Shown: piece after piece, positions 1-9,495 of the stretch
How positions within the stretch are numbered: position 1 is the first letter of the stretch
How the letters are laid out: each line of letters opens with the position of its first letter
Assembly: GCF_009856445.1 (NCBI RefSeq)
Contig: NZ_WMFA01000007.1
Coordinates: 58,765 to 122,764 of the forward strand
DNA: 64,000 nt
Direction of reading: 5' to 3'
From: Halobacillus litoralis
GTDB lineage: Bacteria; Bacillota; Bacilli; Bacillales; Halobacillaceae
Notes under the pieces: model-generated
Told to the model about the DNA's origin: nothing
What the model saw: only the letters and a program-made list of their open reading frames with translations
Databases searched by the model: none
Program-made: the position numbers and the translations under genes

Positions 1-357
1 TGGTTTATGACGGATGTCGATAATTAAAGCTGTCGCTTTCAATTGCTCACGCTCAGCAAAATATTCTTCCATCATTTCTCCCCACTTCGCGCGTTCCTTT
101 TTAGAAACCTTTGCATACCCATATCCAGGTACATCGACGAAGTGAAATTTATCATTAATGATGTAGAAATTCAACGTTTGAGTTTTACCAGGCTTCGATG
201 AAGTTCTAGCTAAGTTCTTTCGTTGAATCATACGATTGATAAATGATGATTTACCAACATTCGATCTTCCTGCCAGTGCAATCTCAGGAATCGGTGCTTT
301 TGGGTACTGCTTTTTGCTCGCCGCACTGATGACGATGTCTGCCGTGTTAACTTTCAT
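1..357 (-). CDS. ysxC: Ribosome biogenesis GTPase EngB/YsxC (C-terminus outside window)
   Basis: This is the N-terminal about 119 codons of a TrmE-Era-EngA-EngB family GTPase needed for late 50S subunit assembly. The P-loop GRSNVGKS is visible near residue 30, followed by the switch region and the DVPGYGYA motif, which is the EngB form of the G3 box. The ATG at 355-357 overlaps the last 11 bases of lon, so the two genes are translationally close, as in B. subtilis lonA-ysxC. The rest of the gene, including the G4 and G5 motifs, lies beyond position 1. Identification rests on the diagnostic G1 and G3 motifs and the synteny. Confidence 0.93.
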   Translation of the reverse strand, partial: MKVNTADIVISAASKKQYPKAPIPEIALAGRSNVGKSSFINRMIQRKNLARTSSKPGKTQTLNFYIINDKFHFVDVPGYGYAKVSKKERAKWGEMMEEYFAEREQLKATALIIDIRHKP

Positions 358-2677
358 GTACTGCCTCCGTTAATGCTTGTTCTAATACTTCATCCAAATG
401 CTTCACAGGGACAAAAGTTAAACCTTCCTTAATGCTGTCAGGAATATCTTCCAAGTCTTTTTCGTTCTGATCCGGGATGATAATTTTCGTTAATCCTGCA
501 CGGTGGGCACTCAAGGATTTTTCCTTTAATCCGCCAATAGGCAACACGCGTCCTCTTAATGTAATTTCACCTGTCATACCTACTTCTTTACGGACAGGGC
601 GACCTGTCAGGGCCGATACGAGGGCAGTCGCCATCGTTATACCTGCTGATGGGCCGTCTTTAGGGGTCGCGCCCTCAGGTACGTGAATATGGATGTCGTT
701 CTTTTCCACAAACTCAGGGTCGATGTTCAGTTCGTTCGCTCTTGAGCGGATATAGCTGAAAGCCGCTTGTGCGGATTCTTTCATCACATCTCCGAGTTTC
801 CCTGTTAATGTAAGGTTACCTTTTCCAGGATATATGGAAACTTCAATGGATAAAGTATCTCCACCTGCAGTTGTGTATGCAAGACCGGTAGCAGCTCCAA
901 TTTGATCTTCCAGTTCAGCACGTCCATAACGGAATTTCGGACGGCCAAGAAGCTCCTCCAACTGCTTTTCAGTCACTACTACCCGTTGTTTATCACCAGA
1001 AACGATGATTTTAGCAGCTTTTCTGCATAAACTCGCCAATTCACGCTCCAAACCACGAACACCCGCTTCTCTTGTATACCGACGGATCAATTTCAAAAGC
1101 GCATCATCTCGTAATTGAAGCTGACCTTTCTTCAAACCATTTTCCTTGACTTGTTTAGGAAGCAGATGCTCTTTAGCAATATGAACTTTCTCAACTTCCG
1201 TATAACCGGCAATGGTTATAATCTCCATTCTGTCACGCAATGGGCCAGGGATGTTTGATATATTATTGGCTGTAGCGACAAACATAACCTTAGATAAATC
1301 GTAGTTCTCTTCAATGAAGTGGTCACTGAACGTACCGTTTTGTTCCGGGTCAAGGACTTCCAACATGGCTGAAGATGGATCCCCTCTGAAATCACTTGCC
1401 ATTTTATCAATTTCATCAAGTAAAAATACAGGGTTCACGGTTTCTGCACGTTTCATCCCCTGAATAATACGTCCGGGCATAGCCCCGATATAAGTTCTAC
1501 GATGACCACGGATTTCGGCTTCATCACGGATGCCACCTAAAGAGATTCTAACAAATTTTCGATTGATGGAACGAGCGATGGACTTGGCAAGAGACGTTTT
1601 TCCGACCCCTGGAGGTCCAGCCAGACACAAGATCGGTCCTTTGATCGTTTGAGTCAGCCTTTGAACGGCTAAGTATTCAAGTACGCGCTCCTTAACCTTC
1701 TCCAAACCATAATGATCTTCGTCCAAAATCTTCTCCGCACGATTCACATCCAGGTTATCTTCCGTCTCATTCGACCATGGCAGAGCCACAAGCCATTCAA
1801 TATAATTACGGATTACAGAACTTTCTGCGGAGCTTTGTGGGACTTTTTCATATCTTCCAAGTTCTTTATAAGCGATTTCTTCTACTCGCTCAGGCATATC
1901 GGCCTGCTCTATTTTTTCTTTAAGTTGTGCGACCTCTCCTGATTTTCCATCCTTATCACCGAGTTCATTTTGGATCGCTTTCATTTGTTCACGCAAGTAA
2001 TATTCCTTTTGCGTTTTTTCCATGGATTTCTTCACTCTTTTACCGATCTTTTGTTCAATTTGCAGGACTTCACGTTCATTGCCAATCATGTCGACAAGCT
2101 TTTGAAGCCGTTCTTTCACATTCGCTGTTTCAAGAATAGACTGCTTCTCTTTTAGTTTCACAGGCAAATGGGAAGCGATCATGTCTGCCATGTGACTCGG
2201 GTCATCAATATCGGATACGGTATTAAAGGTTTCCTGACTTACTTTTTTAGATACTTTTACGAATTTCTCAAATTGATCCATCAACGTTCGCATGAGGGCT
2301 TCTTCTTCATTTTCTCCTACATGCTCATCCTCAATTTTAGTGATATTCGCATAATAAAAGTCCTCATCATCGACCAATTGATCGACATGGGCTCTATATA
2401 AACCTTCTACAAGGACCCGATTGGTGCCATTAGGTAATTTAACCATCTGTTTTACCCGGGCTATCGTTCCAATCTCATAGAGGTCATCTTTTGAGGGTTC
2501 ATCAATATTCACTTCTTTTTGTGACACAAGTAAAATTTCATTATCATCCATCATGGACTGTTCCAACGCTTGTACCGACTTTTCACGCCCCACATCCAGG
2601 TGAAGGACCATAGAAGGGTACACAAGCAGCCCTCTGAGAGGAAGTAGAGGTATCTTTTTTCTCTGTTTGTCCGTCAT
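347..2677 (-). CDS. lonA: ATP-dependent protease LonA
   Basis: A cytosolic AAA+ serine protease of about 776 aa, the normal length for Bacillus LonA. It has an N-terminal LON substrate-recognition domain (about 1-200), a coiled-coil linker, an AAA module with Walker A GPPGVGKT and Walker B LLDEIDK, and a C-terminal protease domain. The catalytic Ser is in DGPSAG (about S677) and the Lys in GGLKEK (about K720). I chose the ATG at 2677 because GGAGGTG lies about 8 nt upstream; an in-frame GTG three codons earlier overlaps that ribosome-binding site. The next gene upstream is clpX. The membrane-associated paralogue lonB, which sits here in B. subtilis, is missing. Confidence 0.97.
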   Translation of the reverse strand: MTDKQRKKIPLLPLRGLLVYPSMVLHLDVGREKSVQALEQSMMDDNEILLVSQKEVNIDEPSKDDLYEIGTIARVKQMVKLPNGTNRVLVEGLYRAHVDQLVDDEDFYYANITKIEDEHVGENEEEALMRTLMDQFEKFVKVSKKVSQETFNTVSDIDDPSHMADMIASHLPVKLKEKQSILETANVKERLQKLVDMIGNEREVLQIEQKIGKRVKKSMEKTQKEYYLREQMKAIQNELGDKDGKSGEVAQLKEKIEQADMPERVEEIAYKELGRYEKVPQSSAESSVIRNYIEWLVALPWSNETEDNLDVNRAEKILDEDHYGLEKVKERVLEYLAVQRLTQTIKGPILCLAGPPGVGKTSLAKSIARSINRKFVRISLGGIRDEAEIRGHRRTYIGAMPGRIIQGMKRAETVNPVFLLDEIDKMASDFRGDPSSAMLEVLDPEQNGTFSDHFIEENYDLSKVMFVATANNISNIPGPLRDRMEIITIAGYTEVEKVHIAKEHLLPKQVKENGLKKGQLQLRDDALLKLIRRYTREAGVRGLERELASLCRKAAKIIVSGDKQRVVVTEKQLEELLGRPKFRYGRAELEDQIGAATGLAYTTAGGDTLSIEVSIYPGKGNLTLTGKLGDVMKESAQAAFSYIRSRANELNIDPEFVEKNDIHIHVPEGATPKDGPSAGITMATALVSALTGRPVRKEVGMTGEITLRGRVLPIGGLKEKSLSAHRAGLTKIIIPDQNEKDLEDIPDSIKEGLTFVPVKHLDEVLEQALTEAVHES

Positions 2678-2877
2678 TTCTTGCACCTCCGATTATTGCA
2701 GCTACGTATTTTTATCATATAGAAATGTACTTGGAAAGTAAACGAAACGGCCCCAGTTGATTCCAACACCGAAATCCCCTAACCAACTACTGTCAAGGGG
2801 CTCACTCCTCTAATACTTTATTATGAACAGAAACCAGCCTTTCATGCTTATGTAGCTCTTTGTCGATTTCATAATAC

Positions 2878-2914
2878 AGAAGCCGTGCTACATCATTTTC
2901 GTAGCACGGCTTCT
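2878..2914 (-). terminator. Hairpin after clpX
   Basis: A perfect 14-bp inverted repeat (AGAAGCCGTGCTAC and its complement) with a 9-nt loop lies 20 bases past the clpX stop. The U-tract is weak on both strands, so it may act as an RNA-stabilising hairpin as much as a terminator. Confidence 0.6.
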
Positions 2915-2934
2915 TGGATTTTATTCCTTAAGGT

Positions 2935-4212
2935 TTACGCACTCTCTTTAGGAGATTGCTTATTCTCATCTTCAACAGTGCCATCTGTCAAGACCAGCTT
3001 AGGACGTCCATTTTTAGCAGTGACTGTCTCTTTGGTAATGATGCATTTCTCAATGTCATCACGGGAAGGAAGTTCGTACATGACGTCCAGCATGATTCCT
3101 TCAATGATCGAGCGCAATCCACGAGCACCTGTCTTACGTTCTATAGCTAGACGCGCGATTTCACGAAGCGCATCTTCTTCCATCTCCAACTCCACATGGT
3201 CGATTTGGAAGAGTTTTTGATACTGCTTCACAAGCGCATTTTTCGGTTTTGTAAGAATTTCAACAAGCGCATCTTCATCAAGCTGCTCTAGGCTGCCGAT
3301 GACCGGTAGACGACCGATGAATTCCGGAATTAGACCATAGCTCAACAAATCCTCTGGAAGCACTTTTGTAAGCAATTCTTTCTTCTCTGCTTCATCAGCT
3401 GCTTGTTCAGAACCGAAGCCAATCACTTTACGTCCCAGACGACGTTTTATGATCTGATCAATACCGTCAAAAGCTCCTCCTACGATAAACAATACATTGG
3501 TTGTATCGATTTGGATGAACTCTTGATGAGGATGTTTACGTCCACCTTGTGGCGGTACACTCGCTTGAGTTCCCTCAAGTATTTTCAGTAACGCTTGCTG
3601 TACACCTTCACCAGAGACATCTCTCGTGATGGAAGGGTTTTCTGATTTACGGGCCACTTTATCGATTTCATCGATATAAATGATTCCTTTTTCCGCTTTC
3701 TCCACATCATAATCTGCTGCTTGAATCAACTTCAACAGAATGTTCTCAACATCTTCACCAACGTAACCTGCTTCTGTTAAGGAAGTAGCATCAGCAATGG
3801 CAAATGGAACGTTCAGAATACGTGCCAACGTTTGAGCGAGTAAGGTTTTACCGCTACCTGTAGGCCCAAGCATGAGGATGTTACTTTTCGCAAGTTCTAC
3901 ATCATCATTTTTCACACCTGCATTGATACGCTTATAATGGTTATAAACGGCTACAGACAGGTTCTTTTTAGCTTGATCCTGGCCAATGACGTAGTCGCTT
4001 AGAATTTCACGAATTTCTTGAGGTTTCGGTACCTCTTTGAATTCTACTTCTTCTTCATTACCTAGCTCTTCTTCAACGATTTCTGTACAAAGTTCAATAC
4101 ATTCATCACATATATATACGCCAGGTCCTGCTACGAGCTTACGGACTTGTTCCTGACTTTTACCGCAGAAAGAACATTTCAACTGTCCTTTTTCATCGTT
4201 AAATTTAAACAT
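2935..4212 (-). CDS. clpX: ClpX, ATP-binding specificity subunit of ClpXP
   Basis: An AAA+ unfoldase that feeds proteins to the ClpP peptidase. The N-terminal zinc-binding domain has C13, C16, C35 and C38. Walker A is GPTGSGKT, Walker B is IIYIDEID, and the ClpP-docking IGF loop appears as VIGFGS. Length is 425 aa against about 420 in B. subtilis. The ATG at 4212 follows AAGGGGTG with 7-nt spacing; an in-frame GTG inside that Shine-Dalgarno was rejected as start. It is transcribed separately from tig, which has its own terminator upstream. A possible ECF-type promoter lies immediately upstream. Confidence 0.97.
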   Translation of the reverse strand: MFKFNDEKGQLKCSFCGKSQEQVRKLVAGPGVYICDECIELCTEIVEEELGNEEEVEFKEVPKPQEIREILSDYVIGQDQAKKNLSVAVYNHYKRINAGVKNDDVELAKSNILMLGPTGSGKTLLAQTLARILNVPFAIADATSLTEAGYVGEDVENILLKLIQAADYDVEKAEKGIIYIDEIDKVARKSENPSITRDVSGEGVQQALLKILEGTQASVPPQGGRKHPHQEFIQIDTTNVLFIVGGAFDGIDQIIKRRLGRKVIGFGSEQAADEAEKKELLTKVLPEDLLSYGLIPEFIGRLPVIGSLEQLDEDALVEILTKPKNALVKQYQKLFQIDHVELEMEEDALREIARLAIERKTGARGLRSIIEGIMLDVMYELPSRDDIEKCIITKETVTAKNGRPKLVLTDGTVEDENKQSPKESA

Positions 4213-4234
4213 TCGTTTCACCCCTTATTATAAT

Positions 4235-4261
4235 GACGCAATCGTTGCGACTGAAGTTTCA
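4235..4261 (-). promoter_or_regulatory. Possible ECF-sigma-type promoter of clpX
   Basis: On the minus strand TGAAAC (4256-4261) is followed after 17 nt by CGTC (4235-4238). This resembles promoters of sigma-M/W-type ECF factors. It would give a very short leader before the clpX ribosome-binding site. Part of the match may be chance. Confidence 0.3.
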
Positions 4262-4506
4262 TGATACGACGCTTACGTTCCCACTTCACTTCTTTTGCTC
4301 ATCATATCAGATTAACTTCAAACAAAAAAGCAATACCTTTTCAGAGGTGTGCGCAACTTTTTCTGCACCATCCTCATTATGTAATTCAACTGCAGATAAG
4401 TCAAACGATGGAGCACCAGTACTATTGTATGTAAACAGCTGGAGAAGTATCAACTATCTTCCCCATTATTCTCTACCTCTATACTCTTTAATATAGAAAT
4501 ATATGA

Positions 4507-4538
4507 GAAGACAAGGTGCGATCATGCACCTTGTCTTC
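4507..4538 (-). terminator. Terminator of tig
   Basis: A 13-bp perfect stem (GAAGACAAGGTGC and its complement) with a 6-nt loop begins just after the tig stop codon. A modest T-rich stretch follows on the minus strand. Confidence 0.75.
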
Positions 4539-4546
4539 TTAGTTTA

Positions 4547-5833
4547 TTATTCAGCTTTAGAATTTGCAACTAGAACGTCAATGGCTTTGCGGACTTTAAG
4601 ATCTTCTTTGATCATGTCCGTATTACCACCAAGCATTTGCGTCAATTGAGCAACATCTGTCTGGTACATGGAAGCCATGTTCTCAAGTTCAGCGTTCACA
4701 TCTTCTTCAGAAGCTGCGACATTTTCCGCCTCTGCGATCGCTTCAAGAGTTAGGTTCGTTTTCACGCGCTTCGCTGCATCTTCTTTCATCTGCTCACGAA
4801 GGGCATCTTCGTCTTGACCAGTGAATTGGAAGTACATGTCTTTTGTCATGCCTTGCATTTGCAGACGCTGTTCGAATTCCTGTACCATGCGGTCAAGCTC
4901 TGTATCCACCATAGCATCCGGAATTTCAACTTCAGCATTTTCAGAAGCTTGTGTTACAAGCGTGTCACGCTTGCTGTTTTCAGCGTCTGTTTTCTTCTGC
5001 TCTTCGAGACGCTCACGAGTTTTCTTCTTCAGTTCATCAAGAGACTCGACCTCTTCGTCGACATCTTTCGCAAACTCATCATCAAGCTCAGGAAGTTCTT
5101 TTCCTTTTACTTCATGAAGTTTAACTTTGAATGTCGCAGATTTACCAGCTAGATCTTCTGCGTGGTATTCTTCAGGGAAAGTTACTTCGACGTCTGTTTC
5201 TTCTCCTGCTTTCTTACCAACCAGCTGTTCTTCGAAACCTGGGATAAAGGAACCGGAGCCAACTTCTAGAGAGTAGTTGTCTGCCTGTCCACCTTCGAAC
5301 GCTTCGCCATCAACGAAACCTTCGAAATCCATAACGACTGTGTCGCCATTTTCAACCGCAGCATCCTCTTTAACGACTAGCTCTGCTTGACGCTCCTGCA
5401 TCTGCTTCAGTTCGTTTTCAACATCTTCATCTGATACTTCAGTATCCTGCTCTTCTACGACAAGTCCTTTGTAATCGCCCAGTTTCACTTCAGGCTTCAC
5501 TGTAACCTCAGCAGTGAATACAAGATCCTGGCCTTTTTCAATTTGTTTAACGTCTACTTCCGGACGATCGACTGGCTCAATTCCAGTTTCTTCAACAGCT
5601 TCTGTGTAAGCTTGTGGAAGAACAATATCAAGGGCATCCTGATAAAGTGACTCCACTCCGAAACGCTGTTCGAAAAGTTTACGAGGTACTTTACCTTTAC
5701 GGAATCCAGGTACTTGAACCTGTTGAACTACTTTTTTGAAGGCTTGATCAAGTGCTTTGTCGAACTCACTTGCAGGTACTTCTACTGTCAAAGTCCCCTG
5801 ATTGCCTTCTTGCTTTTCCCATTTTGCTGACAT
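4547..5833 (-). CDS. tig: Trigger factor, ribosome-associated chaperone and prolyl isomerase
   Basis: Trigger factor binds ribosomal protein L23 at the exit tunnel and shields nascent chains. The ribosome-binding signature GFRKGKVP sits near residue 45, followed by an FKBP-type PPIase domain (about 150-245) and a long helical C-terminal domain rich in Glu and Lys. Length is 428 aa, close to the family norm. The ATG at 5833 has GGAGGG 9 nt upstream; nine extra in-frame codons upstream lack a ribosome-binding site. It is a single-gene unit with a sigma-A-type promoter and its own terminator. The protein is strongly acidic, in keeping with a halotolerant host. Confidence 0.97.
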   Translation of the reverse strand: MSAKWEKQEGNQGTLTVEVPASEFDKALDQAFKKVVQQVQVPGFRKGKVPRKLFEQRFGVESLYQDALDIVLPQAYTEAVEETGIEPVDRPEVDVKQIEKGQDLVFTAEVTVKPEVKLGDYKGLVVEEQDTEVSDEDVENELKQMQERQAELVVKEDAAVENGDTVVMDFEGFVDGEAFEGGQADNYSLEVGSGSFIPGFEEQLVGKKAGEETDVEVTFPEEYHAEDLAGKSATFKVKLHEVKGKELPELDDEFAKDVDEEVESLDELKKKTRERLEEQKKTDAENSKRDTLVTQASENAEVEIPDAMVDTELDRMVQEFEQRLQMQGMTKDMYFQFTGQDEDALREQMKEDAAKRVKTNLTLEAIAEAENVAASEEDVNAELENMASMYQTDVAQLTQMLGGNTDMIKEDLKVRKAIDVLVANSKAE

Positions 5834-5935
5834 AAAAAATTCCCTCCAACATCTATTCATTCATTTTCGTCCGAAGACGATGATCTGACGATTCTATGAC
5901 TCTTTTTACATACGAATCTCGTTTGCAACCACTAC

Positions 5936-5963
5936 ATTATAACATAATCCTACAGCCTTTCAA
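5936..5963 (-). promoter_or_regulatory. Sigma-A-type promoter of tig
   Basis: TTGAAA (5958-5963) and TATAAT (5936-5941) are separated by 16 nt on the minus strand, about 100 bases upstream of the tig start. Confidence 0.65.
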
Positions 5964-5979
5964 GCCGTGAGCTGTTCAT

Positions 5980-6960
5980 TTATTCACCTACGATCAACAC
6001 GTAATGCTGTTCACATAGTTCGATTTCAGATTTGTATTTCTCCACGTTTTCCAATTCCTCATTCACAGACATTGGGAGCTGTAAATAATCATGTCCTAAT
6101 TGTTTAAGGGCTTCGACTAGAATCGGGACTTCCTTTTCATTAGGAAATATTGGATAACGCACATAGCAATAATGATATAATAGACGATTGATCATTTCAT
6201 ACATGGTCGGGTTGTTTTGTTCAATTTGACCGAGTCTCATTTGTATCTGTTTAATGATGTAATCGGAATGAAGCTGTGTTAATTCCGAAGGGACGACGGT
6301 TGATGTCTGCCCGAATTTCTTAATGGTCAACTCCTCCGTCCAACCAGCATCCCGGAACCATTCTAAAATGGAGGATTTAATAATCGGGTGGACTGTCTCA
6401 TTTATTAAAACCCGTTGAAACTCATCCGCAAAAAGTTCAGGAGACTGTTTTTTTAATTGGTCAACCGCTTGCCATTGCTTATGTATATCATCAGAATCCA
6501 GGGCGTATTTAAATTCATCAAAATACTTCGTACCTTCCTCTTTATGACGATCTTCGAGAAGTTTCCTGCTCACTTCAAACATCTGCCAAAGTTGCGTACG
6601 ACTCTGATGGGGTATGTCTTCTGATTCGAACACTTCTTCCAAGAGATTTATGATTTCTTCATACTGGTTACTCTGAAATAAGATGGTGATATAGATATGT
6701 AAATAATGGTAGTACTGTTCATAGTCTTCCTTCATTTGTTTTTGACACAATTCTCCCGCTTCATCATACAACCCGAGTTCAATCCAACTCATCAGAAGTC
6801 CTGTAATCACATCCCCATTTGCAACACCATACTCCACAAGGGGCTCCAAAGCTTCTGAAGCATCTTTATATCTTTTTTCCTTTAACGCGTCCAGCCCTGT
6901 ACGTTCCAGAGCGGTTTTCCATTTTGGGAACATCACTAAGTTCCCGTTTTTATTTTCCAT
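5980..6960 (-). CDS. ysoA: TPR-repeat protein YsoA
   Basis: A 326-aa soluble protein made almost entirely of helical, TPR-like repeats (for example residues 15-110, with pairs such as ALKEKRYKDASEALEPLVEYG). There is no signal peptide or membrane segment. Its place upstream of tig matches B. subtilis ysoA. TPR proteins are scaffolds for protein contacts; the partner here cannot be read from sequence. The start is supported by GGAAGGGTG just upstream of the ATG. The leucine biosynthesis genes that follow ysoA in B. subtilis are absent. Confidence 0.8.
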   Translation of the reverse strand: MENKNGNLVMFPKWKTALERTGLDALKEKRYKDASEALEPLVEYGVANGDVITGLLMSWIELGLYDEAGELCQKQMKEDYEQYYHYLHIYITILFQSNQYEEIINLLEEVFESEDIPHQSRTQLWQMFEVSRKLLEDRHKEEGTKYFDEFKYALDSDDIHKQWQAVDQLKKQSPELFADEFQRVLINETVHPIIKSSILEWFRDAGWTEELTIKKFGQTSTVVPSELTQLHSDYIIKQIQMRLGQIEQNNPTMYEMINRLLYHYCYVRYPIFPNEKEVPILVEALKQLGHDYLQLPMSVNEELENVEKYKSEIELCEQHYVLIVGE

Positions 6961-7264
6961 AAGACACCCTTCCCTAAGAGTTTATACTTCCACATTCTAT
7001 CCTTATCCTATGTTTTTCAAACCTCTATTCATTTAGCTTATTAGGATATACTAAAGTATATTCATAAGAAACACAAAGAATACACATCTCCATCTGAAAT
7101 CCGTTTCCGATCCGTCACTATTCGTTAAGTAAATACAAAGAAAGACAAACGATTTCACTATTCAAAAACCTCAATTTAGTAAATTATCTGAAAATGTTTG
7201 ATATTAGCAGAAAACAGGACTTTATACTCATGAAGATTCCGCTTTTTTTGCTAAAATAAGTGAA

Positions 7265-7273
7265 TGTGAATAA
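7265..7273 (+). promoter_or_regulatory. DnaA box upstream of sda
   Basis: TGTGAATAA is the complement of TTATTCACA, an exact match to the relaxed DnaA box TTATNCACA. It lies 40 bases upstream of the sda start codon. In B. subtilis, sda transcription is activated by DnaA through boxes at its promoter. A second weaker match, TTATACTCA, lies near 7223. Confidence 0.55.
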
Positions 7274-7312
7274 AATTTCACCGAATTATAAAATTTAAGG
7301 GGATGTATCGTT

Positions 7313-7459
7313 TTGTCATTGCTAGATGATCAAACATTGCTGGAAACGTACATAGAATCCGTGAAACTTCAATTAGATGATGAATTCGTCCACTTATTGA
7401 CGAAAGAAATTGATAAGCGATCTATGGAATTGCCTAAAGGAAATCTCCAACTTACATGA
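7313..7459 (+). CDS. sda: Sda-like checkpoint inhibitor of sporulation kinases
   Basis: A 48-aa reading frame starting at TTG, 10 nt after AAGGGG. The translation LLDDQTLLETYIESVKLQL, then EFVHLLTKEIDKRSM, aligns along its length with B. subtilis Sda (LSDELLIESYFKATEMNL, then DFIELIENEIKRRSL). This is the helical hairpin that binds the sensor kinase and blocks phosphotransfer to Spo0F when replication is perturbed. A DnaA box upstream supports the assignment. A strong terminator follows. Remaining doubt comes from the short length and non-ATG start. Confidence 0.8.
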   Translation: MSLLDDQTLLETYIESVKLQLDDEFVHLLTKEIDKRSMELPKGNLQLT

Positions 7460-7508
7460 ATCGACATCGAACGCTCTCCTTATCGAGAACGTTTCTATAG
7501 AGGAAATG

Positions 7509-7543
7509 AGAAAGGGTGTGCTAAGTAGCACACCCTTTCTTTT
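7509..7543. terminator. Bidirectional terminator after sda
   Basis: A 15-bp perfect stem (AGAAAGGGTGTGCTA and complement) with a 2-nt loop, flanked by T-rich sequence on both sides. It serves sda on the plus strand and the convergent 54-aa gene on the minus strand. Confidence 0.8.
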
Positions 7544-7706
7544 ATTGATTAGAGGTTGGGTTGCTCTGACGTTGCCCTGACATTTTAGCAATGCTCGGGA
7601 TAACGTTCTGCAACTGCCCTGCCTGACCAGTCATCATGCTGTAGGTGGCAGCACCGATTCCGATAGAAGCGACAATCGGCAACCACTGAACATTCTTCTT
7701 CTCCAT
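7542..7706 (-). CDS. Small hydrophobic protein of unknown function (54 aa)
   Basis: The reading frame begins MEKKNVQWLPIVASIG, with GAGGAGTGATCAGG ahead of the ATG. One hydrophobic segment (about residues 8-24, IVASIGIGAATYSMM) is followed by a polar Gln/Ser/Asn-rich tail. It shares the terminator with convergent sda. I do not recognise the family. The good ribosome-binding site and helix-like pattern argue that it is real. Confidence 0.6.
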   Translation of the reverse strand: MEKKNVQWLPIVASIGIGAATYSMMTGQAGQLQNVIPSIAKMSGQRQSNPTSNQ

Positions 7707-7802
7707 CCTGATCACTCCTCAAATCGCTTGGCTTTTATAGCCATTCCTATTGTTACCGGGAGAAGGATCATGTATGTGAGTTAAAACCATCATCTGTACC
7801 CT

Positions 7803-7967
7803 TTATTTACCTTTAAGTAATACACCGATTAAGAATAGCGGCCAAAGAATGACCCACCCTAATAACACGAACATGTATATGGACTTCTCTTCTCTACTCT
7901 GGTTTTTTGGTTCTTGTTGCTGGAAGCAAAAAAACATACCAATCAGCACGTAAGTGAAGGCTATCAA
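7803..7967 (-). CDS. Small two-helix membrane protein (about 54 aa)
   Basis: A frame with two hydrophobic segments, one near the start (IAFTYVLIGMFFCF) and one near the end (YMFVLLGWVILWPLFLIGVLL), separated by a polar loop EPKNQSREEKS. The likely start is TTG at 7967, because GAGGAG lies 8 nt upstream; a GTG three codons earlier has no proper spacing. It is oriented away from the plus-strand gene at 8090. Family not recognised; function unknown. Confidence 0.5.
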   Translation of the reverse strand: MIAFTYVLIGMFFCFQQQEPKNQSREEKSIYMFVLLGWVILWPLFLIGVLLKGK

Positions 7968-8089
7968 ACGAATCACTCCTCTACACCATAGCGTATGAAA
8001 AATACGTGATATGTGCCCCACCTTATGCAAACCTTTTTAAGAACGCCCTGATGTAAAACATGGTAAAATGATCGTAGAGGTGATGAAAT

Positions 8090-8479
8090 ATGGAACGAAT
8101 TATTCTTTTTGACGGGGAATGCCATTTCTGCAATCAAAGTGTGCAATTCATTATAAAAAGAGATCCCGAAGGACATTTTAAATTCGCTTCTCAACAAAGC
8201 CAGGCTGGACAATCATTGATGAGACAGCATGAAATTCCTAAGGAAGTGGATAGTATTGTCCTTATTGATGGTTCAAAGTCTTACCTTCGTTCTTCAGCTG
8301 CGTTGAGAGTATGTAAGCATTTGAAGGGTGTTTGGAAGGTTGGTTTTGCCATGATTATTGTTCCTAAACGGATAAGGGATGGGGTGTACAACCTCTTGTC
8401 TAACAATCGATACAAATGGTTCGGTAGAGAGGAAGCCTGCCCACTTCCTTCACCAGAAATCAGGAGACGCTTTTTGTAA
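8090..8479 (+). CDS. DCC-family thiol-disulfide oxidoreductase-like protein (DUF393)
   Basis: A 129-aa protein beginning MERIILFDGECHFC. The DGxCxxC motif (D8, G9, C11, C14) defines the DCC family, which is predicted to have a thioredoxin-like fold and redox activity; B. subtilis YuxK belongs here. The C-terminal LLSNNRYKWFG region is also typical. GAGGTGATGAAAT precedes the ATG, and a strong terminator follows, so it is monocistronic. The substrate is unknown. Confidence 0.8.
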   Translation: MERIILFDGECHFCNQSVQFIIKRDPEGHFKFASQQSQAGQSLMRQHEIPKEVDSIVLIDGSKSYLRSSAALRVCKHLKGVWKVGFAMIIVPKRIRDGVYNLLSNNRYKWFGREEACPLPSPEIRRRFL

Positions 8480-8494
8480 ACTCCTTTACACAAA

Positions 8495-8525
8495 AAAGAA
8501 GCGTCTAATGATAGGACGCTTCTTT
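8495..8525 (+). terminator. Terminator after the DCC-family gene
   Basis: An 11-bp perfect stem (AAAGAAGCGTC and complement) around a 9-nt loop, ending in CTTCTTTCG. Confidence 0.7.
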
Positions 8526-8579
8526 CGTTGCCTAAAAGACGATCACTTACGGATTTACAAAGGAAATACTTTTCAGTTG

Positions 8580-8988
8580 AACCTTTAATGCTTGTTTGCC
8601 AATGGAAAATATATCTTTTTTGAGCCTGCTTTTTGAAGTAGCATTATTAGTATAGTCTTCCCCACAGATTCTTACCGCCACCTTCTATTTTTTATTTCCT
8701 CACACCTAACACATGATAGTCATTACTTTCACGAAAAACTTGTTCATAGATTCAGTAGATACACATGAGTTTCTAAGATTGAATGAAGGCTTTCCTACTA
8801 TGTTTACTTTATAGGTATAACTAAAGCATTTGTAGTGAGTGTAAGAAATATTTCTGATCGCCTTTTTTCCATCTAGTCCTTCCAAAATAAAAAATAATTT
8901 GATAATTATGACATTTTTTCAAAATAGTTTCAAATTTTCACTCTAAGTCAATTACATAAGGTAAAATATTGTAAAAAGGGGATTTATT
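8580..8988. other. A+T-rich intergenic stretch without a recognised gene
   Basis: No reading frame with a ribosome-binding site and no strong hairpin was seen in about 400 bases. The last 60 bases (TAAAAT near 8962) probably hold the promoter of the Spo0E-like gene. Confidence 0.4.
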
Positions 8989-9174
8989 ATGGATTGCGAA
9001 AAATTAAAAAATGAAATTGAAGATAAAAGAAGGGAAATGTACCAAGCCTTTCTGATCGACCAAAATTACAACAACGCTCTTACTAAATCTCAGGAACTTG
9101 ATGCTATGCTAAATAAATTCAGACGCTTGTGCCAAAAACCATTTATAATCGCTATGTCCATTTTAATGCTTTGA
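8989..9174 (+). CDS. Spo0E-family aspartyl-phosphate phosphatase
   Basis: A 61-aa helical-hairpin protein with the family signature SQELD (S34 to D38) followed by AMLNKF. Spo0E-family members dephosphorylate Spo0A~P and delay sporulation. AAAAAGGGG precedes the ATG. It lies 1.5 kb from sda, so two brakes on the sporulation phosphorelay are close together on the same strand. The terminal residues (PFIIAMSILML) are hydrophobic, which is unusual for the family. Which Spo0E paralogue it corresponds to cannot be told. Confidence 0.75.
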   Translation: MDCEKLKNEIEDKRREMYQAFLIDQNYNNALTKSQELDAMLNKFRRLCQKPFIIAMSILML

Positions 9175-9226
9175 ATGTGGAATGGGATGTACCCTTTCTC
9201 TTGAAAAATTGAGCTTGTTAAGCACA

Positions 9227-9268
9227 AAAAAACTGTTTCTTTTGTTTTTACAAAAGAAACAGTTTTTT
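9227..9268. terminator. Bidirectional terminator between Spo0E-like gene and tRNA-Arg
   Basis: An 18-bp perfect stem (AAAAAACTGTTTCTTTTG and complement) with a 6-nt loop and A/T tails suitable for both strands. Confidence 0.85.
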
Positions 9269-9274
9269 ATTTAG

Positions 9275-9348
9275 CGTCCCAGGAGAGATTCGAACTCCCG
9301 ACCCACAGCTTAGAAGGCTGTTGCTCTATCCAGCTGAGCTACTGGGAC
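9275..9348 (-). tRNA. tRNA-Arg (anticodon TCT)
   Basis: A complete cloverleaf can be read on the minus strand: acceptor GTCCCAG pairs with CTGGGAC, D-arm AGCTCAGCTGGATAGAGC, anticodon loop CTTCTAA, and T-arm with GGGAGTTCGAATCTC. The 3' CCA is not encoded. A strong terminator lies just downstream. Confidence 0.95.
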
Positions 9349-9469
9349 ATGTAAAAGTATGTAGTTGAAAGCGCAAACTTTTGTCGGCTGTCGTCCCGAT
9401 TTCTTAGGTTAATTCGAGATGTTTTGAAATCGGTACGTTGTAGCATCACTTCGAAGCATATTCGATCAT

Positions 9470-9495
9470 GCTCTATCCAGCTGAGCTACTAGGCC
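9470..9495 (-). pseudogene. Truncated tRNA (5' acceptor strand and D-arm only)
   Basis: GGCCTAG is followed by TAGCTCAGCTGGATAGAGC, nearly identical to the 5' part of the adjacent tRNA-Arg but with a different acceptor strand. After the D-arm the sequence diverges: no anticodon arm, T-arm or matching CTAGGCC acceptor follows. It looks like the remnant of a third tRNA between tRNA-Gly and tRNA-Arg. Confidence 0.7.

Noticed and set aside
2795..2934. Open stretch on the minus strand after clpX translating to YYEIDKELHKHERLVSVHN-like sequence
   Set aside because: It reads like protein but has no ATG, GTG or TTG start in frame and overlaps the clpX hairpin. It might be a remnant, but cannot be supported as a gene.
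9470..9495. tRNA fragment as an integration attachment site
   Set aside because: Integrases normally duplicate the tRNA 3' half; this is a 5' half and no integrase is nearby.
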